A stretch of DNA of 64,000 nucleotides from Pararhodobacter oceanensis (GTDB lineage: Bacteria; Pseudomonadota; Alphaproteobacteria; Rhodobacterales; Rhodobacteraceae). Positions 27,742-35,283 of this stretch are shown here, piece by piece. Each line of letters begins with the position of its first letter. The stretch's first letter is position 1. The translations under genes were made by a program, and so were the position numbers. The notes under the pieces are model-generated. The model was not told the DNA's origin and did not search any database. It saw only the letters and a program-made list of their open reading frames with translations. Location of the stretch: the NCBI RefSeq assembly GCF_003076755.1, contig NZ_QDKM01000006.1, positions 169,063-233,062 on the forward strand. Reading direction: 5' to 3'.

Positions 27742-28610
27742 GGGCGGGGCTCTGATGGGAGGCTGGCGGCGAGGGTGAGCGCGCCGTCAAGCGCGGTGCC
27801 GTCTGGGGCGCTGAAGGCTTCGGCAATGCGCGGGTCGAGATAGGGACGGTAAGCCGCCGCGACGCCTCCGACGGGGCAGAGCCGCTCGGGCGGTTGCCAG
27901 CCGAGTGCGTCGAGGGCGCGGGAGATGAAGGCCGCGCCTTCGCGGAGGATGTCGCGGGCGGTGGCGTCCTCGGCGCTGTCGGTGAGCCACGGGGCGAATT
28001 GGGCGAAATCACGGGGGCGGGCTTGGGCGGCGAAGTCGATGATCGCGGCGGGGGATTGGTTGAAATGGGCCATCACGCGGCGGGTGAGATCGGTCTCGGG
28101 GCGCAATTGATCGCGGCTGTGCAGGGTGAGTTGCAAGAGCCGCCGCCCGATATAGGCGCCCGAGGCTTCGTCGCCCAAGACCAGCCCGTGGCCGCCGATC
28201 AGGGTGATGTTGCCGGCGGTCTGGCGGGCAAAGAAGGAGCCGGTGCCAATGCCGAGAACTGTGCCGTCCTGCGTGCCCAAAGCGCCGGTGACAGCGATCT
28301 TGCGGTCGTCCTCAAGCTGCGCGTTTTGCAGGGGGAGCTGGCGGAGGACCTCGGCGGCAGTCTCGGGGCGCAGGACGCCGGCGAGGCCGAGATAGGCGGA
28401 GAATGCGGCGAGATCGGGGAGGGCGAGACCGGCGGATTGGGCGAGGGCGGCGAGGCCTTGGTGCAGCGTCGCGATGGCGGCAGTGCGGTCGCTGTGGAGA
28501 TTGGCGGGGCCGCCCTGCACCTCAAAGCGCTGGCCGTGGTGGAGGAGGGCGAAACGGCAACGGGTGCCGCCGCCGTCGACGCCGATCAGGGAGGGAGGGA
28601 GGCTGCTCAT
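27738..28610 (-). CDS. N-acetylglucosamine kinase-like protein (BadF/BadG family)
   Basis: This 290-residue protein has the ASKHA-fold phosphate-1 motif LIGVDGGGTRCRFAL, ALGTQDGTVLGIGTGSFFAR as phosphate-2 region, and GGHGLVLGDEASGAYIGRRL, typical of GlcNAc kinases in the BadF/BadG/BcrA/BcrD ATPase family. Coupled to nagA, it most likely phosphorylates GlcNAc so that NagA can deacetylate the product. Glucosamine kinase activity is an alternative. Confidence 0.82.
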   Translation of the reverse strand: MSSLPPSLIGVDGGGTRCRFALLHHGQRFEVQGGPANLHSDRTAAIATLHQGLAALAQSAGLALPDLAAFSAYLGLAGVLRPETAAEVLRQLPLQNAQLEDDRKIAVTGALGTQDGTVLGIGTGSFFARQTAGNITLIGGHGLVLGDEASGAYIGRRLLQLTLHSRDQLRPETDLTRRVMAHFNQSPAAIIDFAAQARPRDFAQFAPWLTDSAEDATARDILREGAAFISRALDALGWQPPERLCPVGGVAAAYRPYLDPRIAEAFSAPDGTALDGALTLAASLPSEPRP

Positions 28611-28718
28611 GTCTTACCAATGCAACTAATGGCGGGGGGATTCTAGGGGGGAGTTGCTGGGGGTGTGGCTGAGCATTGTGACGCTGGGGCGATTTTCTGT
28701 TTGGAACGGGGGCACCAT

Positions 28719-28848
28719 GGGCCGCGCCCGACCCTCCCCATGGGAGGGCGCATTGGCGATGTGAAGTGTGGCTGGGACTGCATCACTGCTTGAGGGTGCA
28801 GTTTGCAATGGTGAGGTCGGGGCGCCCACCCAGGGTCGGGCGCGGCCC
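28719..28848. repeat. 130-bp inverted-repeat element, copy 4
   Basis: The ends GGGCCGCGCCCGACCCT and AGGGTCGGGCGCGGCCC are perfect 17-bp inverted repeats and the element is exactly 130 bp. The inner stem uses CTGCA/TGCAG where other copies have CCACA/TGTGG or GCGGC/GCCGC. Confidence 0.85.
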
Positions 28849-28947
28849 TTTTCCCATGGCGTTCGGCACGCGTTTGAAGCGGGGCTCCTAAGCCAGCGAT
28901 GGTATTTGATGCCAGACATGGCGTCCGTCGAGCTCGTGGGAACCCAC

Positions 28948-29077
28948 GGGCCGCGCCCGACCCTCCCCCCGGGAGGGCGCACTGGCGAGGTGGGTTGTGG
29001 CTTGAACCACATCACTGCTTTCGCGTGCAGTTTGCAGTGGTGAGGCCGGGGCGCCCACCCAGGGTCTGGCGCGGCCC
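28948..29077. repeat. 130-bp inverted-repeat element, copy 5
   Basis: The ends are GGGCCGCGCCCGACCCT and AGGGTCTGGCGCGGCCC (one mismatch), 130 bp apart overall. It starts 229 bp after copy 4. The spacer before it (with GATGCCAGACATGGCGTCCG) is nearly repeated before copy 6. Confidence 0.85.
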
Positions 29078-29205
29078 TCTGCGCTTGGCTTTCGGCACGC
29101 GTTTGAGGCGGGGCTTCTGAGCCAGCGATGGCATTTAATGCCAGACATTGCGTCCGTCGAGCTCGTGGGAACCACGGGCCGCGCCCGCCCTTCCCCATGG
29201 GGAGA

Positions 29206-29414
29206 AAGCCGCGCATCGCCAGACCGCGGGATGGCGAGACACCGACGGAACGAAGCGCTTTATGGTGCGTTCTACATCCATCATTTGAACGACGCGCCTC
29301 GGCTAAACAAATCGCCAGCCCTGTGGGCGGCCCCCGCTCTCGGTGATTATTCAAGAATAATCACCTGCCGCGTCAGTGGGACGATGCGTGGCGGCTTCGC
29401 CTTGATTCCACGCA
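29206..29414. repeat. Second repeat family, copy 2
   Basis: It matches 13844-14007 in order (AAGCCGCG, AACGAAGCGCTTTATGGTGC, GGCGGCTTCGCCTTGATTCC). It holds about 45 extra bases, including a palindrome at 29342-29365. Confidence 0.7.
29342..29365. repeat. AT-rich perfect palindrome
   Basis: GGTGATTATTC and GAATAATCACC are perfect inverted repeats separated by AA. It is a compact 24-bp palindrome inside the second repeat copy and absent from the copy near 13.9 kb. Confidence 0.6.
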
Positions 29415-29517
29415 TGACGTATTGGCGATGTCATGCGCTGCTCGGATGGCATCCGTGCTTTTTGGCGCGGCGCGTTGGGGCGCGGGCCAAGCGGGGATGC
29501 GTTGGTTTTCAAATAAC

Positions 29518-29546
29518 AACAGCCCCGCAATGGCTGCGGGGCTGTT
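29518..29546 (-). terminator. Terminator of the BCCT transporter gene
   Basis: A 12-bp stem, AACAGCCCCGCA with TGCGGGGCTGTT around 5 bases, lies 24 bases past the transporter stop. On the minus strand it runs into GTTGTTATTT, a moderate T-run. Confidence 0.75.
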
Positions 29547-29570
29547 GGTGGTGTCGCGTGTATTGCGAGC

Positions 29571-31217
29571 CTAGCGGGGCTCGGTTTGCAGGCCTTTGAA
29601 GATCGCCCAGCACATCAGCAACAAGACCACGGTGAACGGCAGGCCGGTGGAGATCACCATTGCCTGTAGCGCTGCCAAGCCGCCGCCGACCAGCAGCACG
29701 ATGGCCACCGCGCCTTCAAAGATGCACCAGAACACCCGCTGCCCGACCGGCGCATCGATTTTGCCACCGGCGGTGATCGTGTCGATCACCAAGGAGCCGG
29801 AGTCCGAGGAGGTGACGAAGAACACGATCACCAGCACAATCGCGATCACCGAGGTGATCGACGACAACGGCAACCCTTCGAGCATCGCAAACAGCGAGAT
29901 TGGCGGGTTGTAGCTGTCGATCACCTGCGCACGCACTGCAGAACCGGCGGGATCGGCAATCACCTGATCAATCGCCGCGCCGCCAAAGGTCGCCATCCAC
30001 AGCACGCAGACGATGCTGGGGATCAGCAGCACGCAGGTAACAAATTCGCGCACCGTGCGGCCGCGGCTGACGCGGGCGATGAACATGCCGACAAAGGGCG
30101 ACCATGAAATCCACCATGCCCAATAGAAGGCGGTCCAGCCTTGGCGGTAGCCGTCGTCTTCGCGGCCAATGGGATTGGAGAGCGCGAAGAACTCCTGCGC
30201 ATAGGCACCGAGACCGCTGAAGAAATCGGTGAGCGTGCCGATCGCACCTGCGGTAAGCATAACGAAGAGCAAAAGCACCGCGGCTATCACAATATTGACC
30301 TCGGAGAGCACTTTGACCCCGCCATCGAGCCCGCGTAGAACCGAGACCAGCGCCACGGCGGTGATCAGCGTGATCAGGATTACCTGCACAGAGATGGTAT
30401 TGGGCAGGCCAAAGACATGCTCAAGCCCGGCATTGGCCTGTTTGGCGCCAAACCCGAGCGAGGTGGCGAGACCAAAGAGCGTGGCAAATACCGCCAGAAT
30501 GTCGATGATATGGCCGGTCCAGCCCCAGACACGCTCACCAAACACCGGATAGAAGGCCGAGCGGATGGTCAGCGGCAGGCCCTTGTTGAAGGAAAACAGT
30601 GCCAGTGCCAGCGCCACGATGGCATAGATCGCCCAAGGGTGCAGTCCCCAGTGATAGATCGTCGCGGCCAGCGCCATGCGTTTGGCGGCAGCGACGTTTT
30701 CGGGGATCAGCACGCCGTCTTCGGTGAAGGGGCGCACCACGCCTAGCGGTTCGTCACCCCAAGGGGTGCCAAAGTAATAGACCGGCTCGAGCACGCCAAA
30801 GAACATCAGGCCAATGCCCATACCGGCGGCAAAGAGCATCGCGAACCAACCGAGATAAGAGTAATCCGGCCGCGCATCGAGGCCGCCGATCCGCACTTTG
30901 CCCCAAGGAGTGACGATGAGGAACAAGCAGAACAGCACAAAGACATTTGCTGCGCTCATGAAGAACCAGTCAAAGGTGCTGGTCAATGCGGGGCGGAGCC
31001 AGCCGAAGAAACCCTCGGCCTGTTCGGGCAGCGCCAAGGCGTAGAACACAAAGGCGATGATGCTGAGACCGGAAATCAGGAACACCGGATTATGGATATC
31101 CATCCCGAAGGGCCCGATCTGGGTCTCGATATTGTCCTGACCGATCTCGTAATCGGTGTCGATGAGATCCGAGTCGCCGGTTGGCTCTCGCAATCCGTTG
31201 CTGGATGAGTCGGACAT
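29571..31217 (-). CDS. BCCT-family osmolyte transporter
   Basis: BCCT proteins import betaine, choline, carnitine or DMSP with Na+ or H+. The 548-residue protein has 12 predicted membrane helices. The GMGIGLMFFGVLEPVYYFG loop and the substrate-binding Trp helix FYWAWWISWSPFVGMFIARV are diagnostic. A long charged N-terminus precedes the first helix (residues 1-40). Substrate cannot be read with certainty; in marine roseobacters glycine betaine or DMSP are usual. A universal stress protein gene lies upstream in the same direction. Confidence 0.92.
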   Translation of the reverse strand: MSDSSSNGLREPTGDSDLIDTDYEIGQDNIETQIGPFGMDIHNPVFLISGLSIIAFVFYALALPEQAEGFFGWLRPALTSTFDWFFMSAANVFVLFCLFLIVTPWGKVRIGGLDARPDYSYLGWFAMLFAAGMGIGLMFFGVLEPVYYFGTPWGDEPLGVVRPFTEDGVLIPENVAAAKRMALAATIYHWGLHPWAIYAIVALALALFSFNKGLPLTIRSAFYPVFGERVWGWTGHIIDILAVFATLFGLATSLGFGAKQANAGLEHVFGLPNTISVQVILITLITAVALVSVLRGLDGGVKVLSEVNIVIAAVLLLFVMLTAGAIGTLTDFFSGLGAYAQEFFALSNPIGREDDGYRQGWTAFYWAWWISWSPFVGMFIARVSRGRTVREFVTCVLLIPSIVCVLWMATFGGAAIDQVIADPAGSAVRAQVIDSYNPPISLFAMLEGLPLSSITSVIAIVLVIVFFVTSSDSGSLVIDTITAGGKIDAPVGQRVFWCIFEGAVAIVLLVGGGLAALQAMVISTGLPFTVVLLLMCWAIFKGLQTEPR

Positions 31218-31283
31218 TGCGCGGTCTCCCTTGGCTGTTATGCGGCCTGCTGCCGGATTGAGGTGCTGCCGGTTTCGATTTTA

Positions 31284-31359
31284 GGCGCTGTATGGTCTCG
31301 GCGCTGTAGGATTGGGCGCTGTAGGATTGGGCGCGCTGAGTCTGGGCGCTCTATAGAGG
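31284..31359. repeat. 15-bp tandem repeat
   Basis: Five units beginning GGCGC follow each other with a 15-16 bp period; units 2 and 3 (GGCGCTGTAGGATTG) are identical. The array lies between the universal stress protein stop and the transporter start. Confidence 0.8.
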
Positions 31360-31364
31360 TGCAA

Positions 31365-31781
31365 CTAGTCGCGCACCACCATAACGGTGACATGCGCGTG
31401 ACCCGCGACCTTGCCGCCGTTGGACGGCCAGATGTAGCTGGTCATGCCGGGATCATGGCTGGACATCACCACCAGATCGGCGCCGCTGACCCGTATCGCC
31501 TTGAGCAGCGAGACATCGAGATCGGCGGTGGGATCATGGGCGATCATCACCTGCGAGGTCACCTCGCGGCTTTTGCGACTGGCCAGATCCTGCGCGAATT
31601 GTGCGAGTTTGGCGGCGTATTCCTCATGGTTGCGGGCGATGGCGCTGGGCGCTTCGGTGGTGACGCCGACCAGAATGATCTGGGCATTATAGAGGCCCGC
31701 GATGTCGGCGGCGCAATCGAGGGCGCGTGTTTGGCGGTCGGCATGGGCCAGATCCACCGGCACCAATATCTTGGTAAACAC
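31365..31781 (-). CDS. Universal stress protein (UspA family)
   Basis: This 138-residue protein has the UspA fold: N-terminal MFTKILVPVDLAHADR, ADLVVMSSHDPGMTSYIWPS, and C-terminal HVTVMVVRD. The usual ATP loop GxxG-9x-GS is altered (GMTSYIWPSNGGKVAGHA), so nucleotide binding is uncertain. The gene lies just upstream of a BCCT transporter; in Halomonas a similar protein, TeaD, regulates an osmolyte transporter, and a like role is an inference here. Confidence 0.85.
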   Translation of the reverse strand: MFTKILVPVDLAHADRQTRALDCAADIAGLYNAQIILVGVTTEAPSAIARNHEEYAAKLAQFAQDLASRKSREVTSQVMIAHDPTADLDVSLLKAIRVSGADLVVMSSHDPGMTSYIWPSNGGKVAGHAHVTVMVVRD

Positions 31782-32458
31782 TGTGGCCGTCCTTTCGGTT
31801 GCGGCACCCGTTTCCCTTGGGCGCGCCCCCGATCCGGATGCCAGATGGGTGAGGGCGTCGCGTGGCGAGTCGTCAGGTGATCCTAACGCTATGGATTCGC
31901 ATCCGTAAAGGGCGCAAATGATTTCATTTTCTCGCGTGCTGCGTTGGCGGAGGTTGTAAATTCGGGAATATGCGAATTAACTGCTGGGAGCCAGGATTGG
32001 ACGGGCGGCTGCAGAACACGCGCCCGCGCGCCGTCGCAATCGCTCAGTGTGCCCATTCCGATGAGGCCGGTGTTAGAGACGCCGGGCCGGTCGCGGTGGC
32101 CAGCATCACGCCCCCGCGGCTCCTCGTCATGGGCAGTAGAGGGGCCGGGATTGGTGAGCGGGTAGGGCATCATTCACCCTGTTGTGCGCTTGTCGCGGTT
32201 GGCAGGGGGGCAGGCGGGGGGGCTGCGGTGGCGGGCACCGGTTTGCTGCGGGGGCTCTTTATGCGGTGAGGCGCGGCTTTGGGACCCGCTCGCAATCGGG
32301 GATCACCTGTGCGCAAACGCGCATTTGGCACCGCTTGAAAGCATGACACGCGGGGTCTACTTGCAGGCCTTGGCATCACATCTGGATGCTTCCTGCCGTA
32401 TCAGGCGCAGATGCGAGGTAACCCCCGCGCCGAGACGCATAGCGAGAGCCCGAAGGCG
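31782..32458. other. Intergenic region without a supported gene
   Basis: About 680 bases between the divergent stress-protein and globin genes. It must hold both promoters. The only structure I see is a partial inverted repeat, AATTCGGGAATATGCGAATT at 31959-31978. Open frames here have atypical composition and no family match. Confidence 0.5.
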
Positions 32459-33208
32459 ATGATTGACCTGCCCAAATACCCCACCCAGCACGGCTATATG
32501 ACCGAGAAGGTCCAGCGCGATTATATCACCGCGGCGATTGCCCAGGGGCTGCTGCCCGAGGATGCCCACCGGATGCCCGAGATCCTCTCGCTGACCGCGC
32601 CCGGAGACCGCGCGCAGCCGATGCAATTCTGGCAGCTTTACTCGCTGCTTGGACAAGAGCCGCTGGTGCGGATCGTGCAGGATTTCTATCAGCGGGTGTT
32701 CGCGGATGAGGACTGGTTTACCTCGGTGTTCGCGCGCGTTGGCGATGTGACCCATCATATCAACACCCAGGCCTCGATGTGGATCGATGTGATGGGTGGC
32801 GGGCCCTATTACCACGGCGCCGAGTTCCGCCTGAGCTTTCATCACACGCATAATGCGATGCAATTGATGACCGATAGGGGCGCCGAGCGCTGGTCGCAGC
32901 TGATGCTGGCGGCGCTGGACGCGAGCGCGCCGCTGCTGGCGGAGGATCCGCGGCTGCGGATCAGTCTGAACACCTTCCTGACCCATTTCATGGGCAAATA
33001 CGCCGCGGAATTCGCCTTTGAGCACCGCAGTGTGTTTGGCGAGACCAACCCGCCGTTCCTGCGCAAGATCAACCTGCGGAGGATGTCGGAAGCGGCGATT
33101 GAGGCGCTGAGCGAGGCGGAGATCAGCGCGGCTTTGCGCGCGCGGGGCGTGGATGTGTCGCGGTATCAGGGCAAGGCGGATTTGGTGAATAAGGCGTTGA
33201 TGTTGTGA
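32459..33208 (+). CDS. Globin-domain protein with SAP-like C-terminus
   Basis: The 249-residue protein has a globin-like domain (residues about 55-190) with FWQLYSLLGQEPLVRIVQDF, VTHHINTQASMWIDVMGGG and FRLSFHHTHNAMQLM, a truncated-hemoglobin-like pattern with candidate haem His residues. The C-terminal 40 residues (ALSEAEISAALRARGVDVSR, then YQGKADLVNKAL) resemble an SAP-type helix-extended-loop-helix motif. Haem ligation and DNA binding are both inferred. The start may be the ATG at 32411 instead; the ATG at 32459 has GAGAG and GAAGG upstream. Confidence 0.7.
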   Translation: MIDLPKYPTQHGYMTEKVQRDYITAAIAQGLLPEDAHRMPEILSLTAPGDRAQPMQFWQLYSLLGQEPLVRIVQDFYQRVFADEDWFTSVFARVGDVTHHINTQASMWIDVMGGGPYYHGAEFRLSFHHTHNAMQLMTDRGAERWSQLMLAALDASAPLLAEDPRLRISLNTFLTHFMGKYAAEFAFEHRSVFGETNPPFLRKINLRRMSEAAIEALSEAEISAALRARGVDVSRYQGKADLVNKALML

Positions 33209-33391
33209 GGGATGGGGCGTCTGCGGGCGCCCCAGTGGTCACGTCGCCGCTTTGAGGCGCGGGCGCGATCCGGTTCTCCGATCTGGCCCGTTCCGTTCCC
33301 ACCGTCCGGCCCGCGCTCCCCGTTTCGCCCATGTCCCCGTCTGGACCGTCCCCCGTCTCGCCTGCGTCCCTGTCAGGCACGGGGGCACCCC

Positions 33392-33521
33392 GGGCCGCGC
33401 CCGACCCTCCCCCCGGGAGGGCGCCTTGGCGATGGCGGGTGTGGCTCGAACCACATCCCTGCTTTCAAGCACACCGCGTTGTGGAAATGACAGGGCGCCC
33501 TCCCAGGATCGGGCGCGTCCC
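33392..33521. repeat. 130-bp inverted-repeat element, copy 7
   Basis: The ends are GGGCCGCGCCCGACCCT and AGGATCGGGCGCGTCCC, again 130 bp overall. The second arm pair is perfect here (GGGAGGGCGCC with GGCGCCCTCCC), giving a long hairpin with a 6-base bulge. Confidence 0.85.
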
Positions 33522-33620
33522 TTATCGCTTTGCGTTCTACGCGCGCTCGGAACGGCAGTGTTCAAGCAAGGGATTGAAGCAGTTGCGCCACCGCTCACCC
33601 GCTTGGCTCGGGGGCACCCC

Positions 33621-33750
33621 GGGCCGCGCCCGACCCTCCCCACGGGAGGGCGCCTTGGCGATGTCACCGGCGGCTCGAACCGCATCCCTGCTTTCAAGCA
33701 CACAGCGCTGTGGAAAGGGTAGGGCGCCCTCCCAGGGTCAGGCGCGACCC
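33621..33750. repeat. 130-bp inverted-repeat element, copy 8
   Basis: The ends are GGGCCGCGCCCGACCCT and AGGGTCAGGCGCGACCC, 130 bp overall. It begins exactly 229 bp after copy 7, the spacing also seen between copies 4 and 5. The second arm pair is perfect. Confidence 0.85.
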
Positions 33751-33806
33751 TTCACGCTTTGCTCTGCGGGCAGGCGCTGGGCGCGCTACTTCCCACCCAT
33801 GCGCGG

Positions 33807-34148
33807 TCAATGGCAGCGGCGAAACGCCGTGTCTGATCCTCTGATATTGATCACCAGATCACCGCCAACCTGCGGGGTGATCCGGATCTGGCTGGCCCAA
33901 TATTCCCCCTCACCCGAGCAATGCATCAGATAGGTGTTCTCGGCCCCCGCGATGCTCTCGGAGATCGTGCAGGTGCTTTCATGGAACGACAGCGTCGGCC
34001 ATGTGATGCGCAATACGGAATCGCTGATCGAGCCCGAATGGCAGGAATAGGCATCATACTGCCCGTTGATCGCCTGCGCCAAAGCCGGACTGGCGAAAAG
34101 CCCCGCGCAGAGGGCAAGGGTGCTGAACGAAATACGGGGCAGGGGCAT
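33807..34148 (-). CDS. Small exported protein of unknown function
   Basis: The 113-residue precursor has a clear signal peptide ending about FASPALAQA. The mature part has four Cys (YSCHSG, STCTIS, LMHCSG, RRCH), enough for two disulfides in the periplasm. AAGGAA lies 9 bases before the ATG. I recognise no family; it is a lone gene near repeat copy 8. Confidence 0.6.
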   Translation of the reverse strand: MPLPRISFSTLALCAGLFASPALAQAINGQYDAYSCHSGSISDSVLRITWPTLSFHESTCTISESIAGAENTYLMHCSGEGEYWASQIRITPQVGGDLVINIRGSDTAFRRCH

Positions 34149-34450
34149 GGTGAATTTCCTTGTAAGGGCAGACTGTTAGCAAATGTTGCCGCGGTGACAA
34201 CCGGCATCTTGGCCCGAGCGCGCCGCCTCTGCAAGCCGCATCACCGGCGGCATCACAGGTGGCTTCCCAGACGGCATAACACGCGACATAACCGGCGGGG
34301 GGCGGAGCCTCGGGTTGGGGTTTTCCGAAGGGCGCCAAACTGGTAGACTTGCACCGCGCGGCGCCCTCCCGTGGTGATCGGAGGCGCCGGCGCAATCCGT
34401 CGCGGATACCCCGATCCCCGCCGGATCATGCTTAACCAAGGAGGGCCAGA

Positions 34451-34825
34451 ATGCGCAGCCCGCGGTTCGTCTATCTGTTGGTGCTCCTATGGGTCATCGC
34501 CTTTGCCGCCTCGATCCTGTTGACGATGAGTATCGACGGGCCGCGAAATCTCGACACCGGTTTCGCGCGGCTCGATACGCTGGCGCGCGGTCAATTGGTG
34601 GCGCTGGGCATCGCGATTGTCTCCGCGGTCGCCGCCCTCTTGCTGCGCGGTGCCGGCTGGCTGCCACGGCTGATCGGCCTGACCCCGATGCTGGTCACTC
34701 TGGCCATCATCGCCGCCTTTACCGCCGCGATGCTGCTCTACCAACCCACCCCGCCCGAGACGCCCGCAACACCCCCCCGCGCCCCTGTCACCGAACCCGG
34801 AGACAGCCCCACGGTGGAGTATTGA
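34451..34825 (+). CDS. Small membrane protein of unknown function
   Basis: The 124-residue protein has three likely transmembrane helices (residues about 7-27, 48-66, 74-96) and a Pro/Thr-rich cytoplasmic or periplasmic tail ending TVEY. AAGGAGGGC sits just before the ATG, a strong ribosome site. No family is recognised. It is the last gene before the mobile element. Confidence 0.6.
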   Translation: MRSPRFVYLLVLLWVIAFAASILLTMSIDGPRNLDTGFARLDTLARGQLVALGIAIVSAVAALLLRGAGWLPRLIGLTPMLVTLAIIAAFTAAMLLYQPTPPETPATPPRAPVTEPGDSPTVEY

Positions 34826-35283
34826 GGTGCCGGTAAGGGGGCTGAAATCGGCCGATTTCGAGCACCTTTTGGCCCCCAGATATCGCCGGTTGTCGCTCAT
34901 TGAAGGGGAGAGAAACGGGGGGCATTGGTGGCGCTGGATTCATGCCGACACGAGGATTTTCAATCCCCGTCAACAATGTTAAGTGTATAGAGAGTCTTAC
35001 GGAGGACTCTCGCTTCACGAAGAGTTCTTTTGATTGTTAAGCTAATAAATTCAGTATGTTACATTATTGTCAATCGCTTACTTTGCGATTTTCCGGGCTG
35101 CGTCGCCTAGTTTCTGTGGAAAGCTATTGTCGCCATTTTACGTCCCCGTTGCGTCCCCGCGGGCCCCTGTGCGTCCCCGTCGCGTCCCCAAACGTTCCCC
35201 GGAGTGCCCCTATTCCGCGCTCCATTGCGCCCTGAATAAGAACCCGACATAGTGGCGCTGAATATTTTGGAGATCACTGAAGT
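34826..35283. other. Boundary region before the integrase; tRNA-like arm
   Basis: These 458 bases are less GC-rich than the core and hold no supported gene. On the minus strand, 34968-34952 forms an anticodon-arm-like hairpin GGGGA-TTGAAAA-TCCTC followed by GTGTCGGC, as in bacterial tRNA-Phe (anticodon GAA). No D-arm or clear T-arm adjoins it, so it is at most a tRNA fragment, possibly part of an attachment site. Confidence 0.35.

Larger units (their letters stand above)
29176..29500. repeat. 130-bp element, copy 6, degenerate, with nested second repeat
   Basis: Only the left end is clear (GGGCCGCGCCCGCCCTTCCC); the right end is eroded, so the end given is approximate. As in copy 2, the second repeat family (29206-29414) sits inside. 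Confidence 0.55.

Noticed and set aside
28626..29599. Frames encoding Arg/Pro-rich proteins in the 28.7-29.5 kb gap
   Set aside because: Same repeat-derived translation as near 13.6 kb; similarity between the two loci is at DNA level and on both strands.
28700..33760. CRISPR array suggested by regularly spaced repeats
   Set aside because: The units are 130 bp with long inverted arms and similar spacers of about 99 bp. This is unlike 25-40 bp CRISPR repeats with unique spacers, and no cas genes are present.
33239..33933. Frames of 150-200 codons between the globin gene and the small exported protein gene
   Set aside because: They span repeat copies 7 and 8 and have the same low-complexity composition. 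The exported protein on the opposite strand has a signal peptide and ribosome site.
34930..34990. A complete tRNA gene next to the integrase
   Set aside because: Only an anticodon-arm-like hairpin is present; acceptor, D- and T-arms could not be found on either strand.
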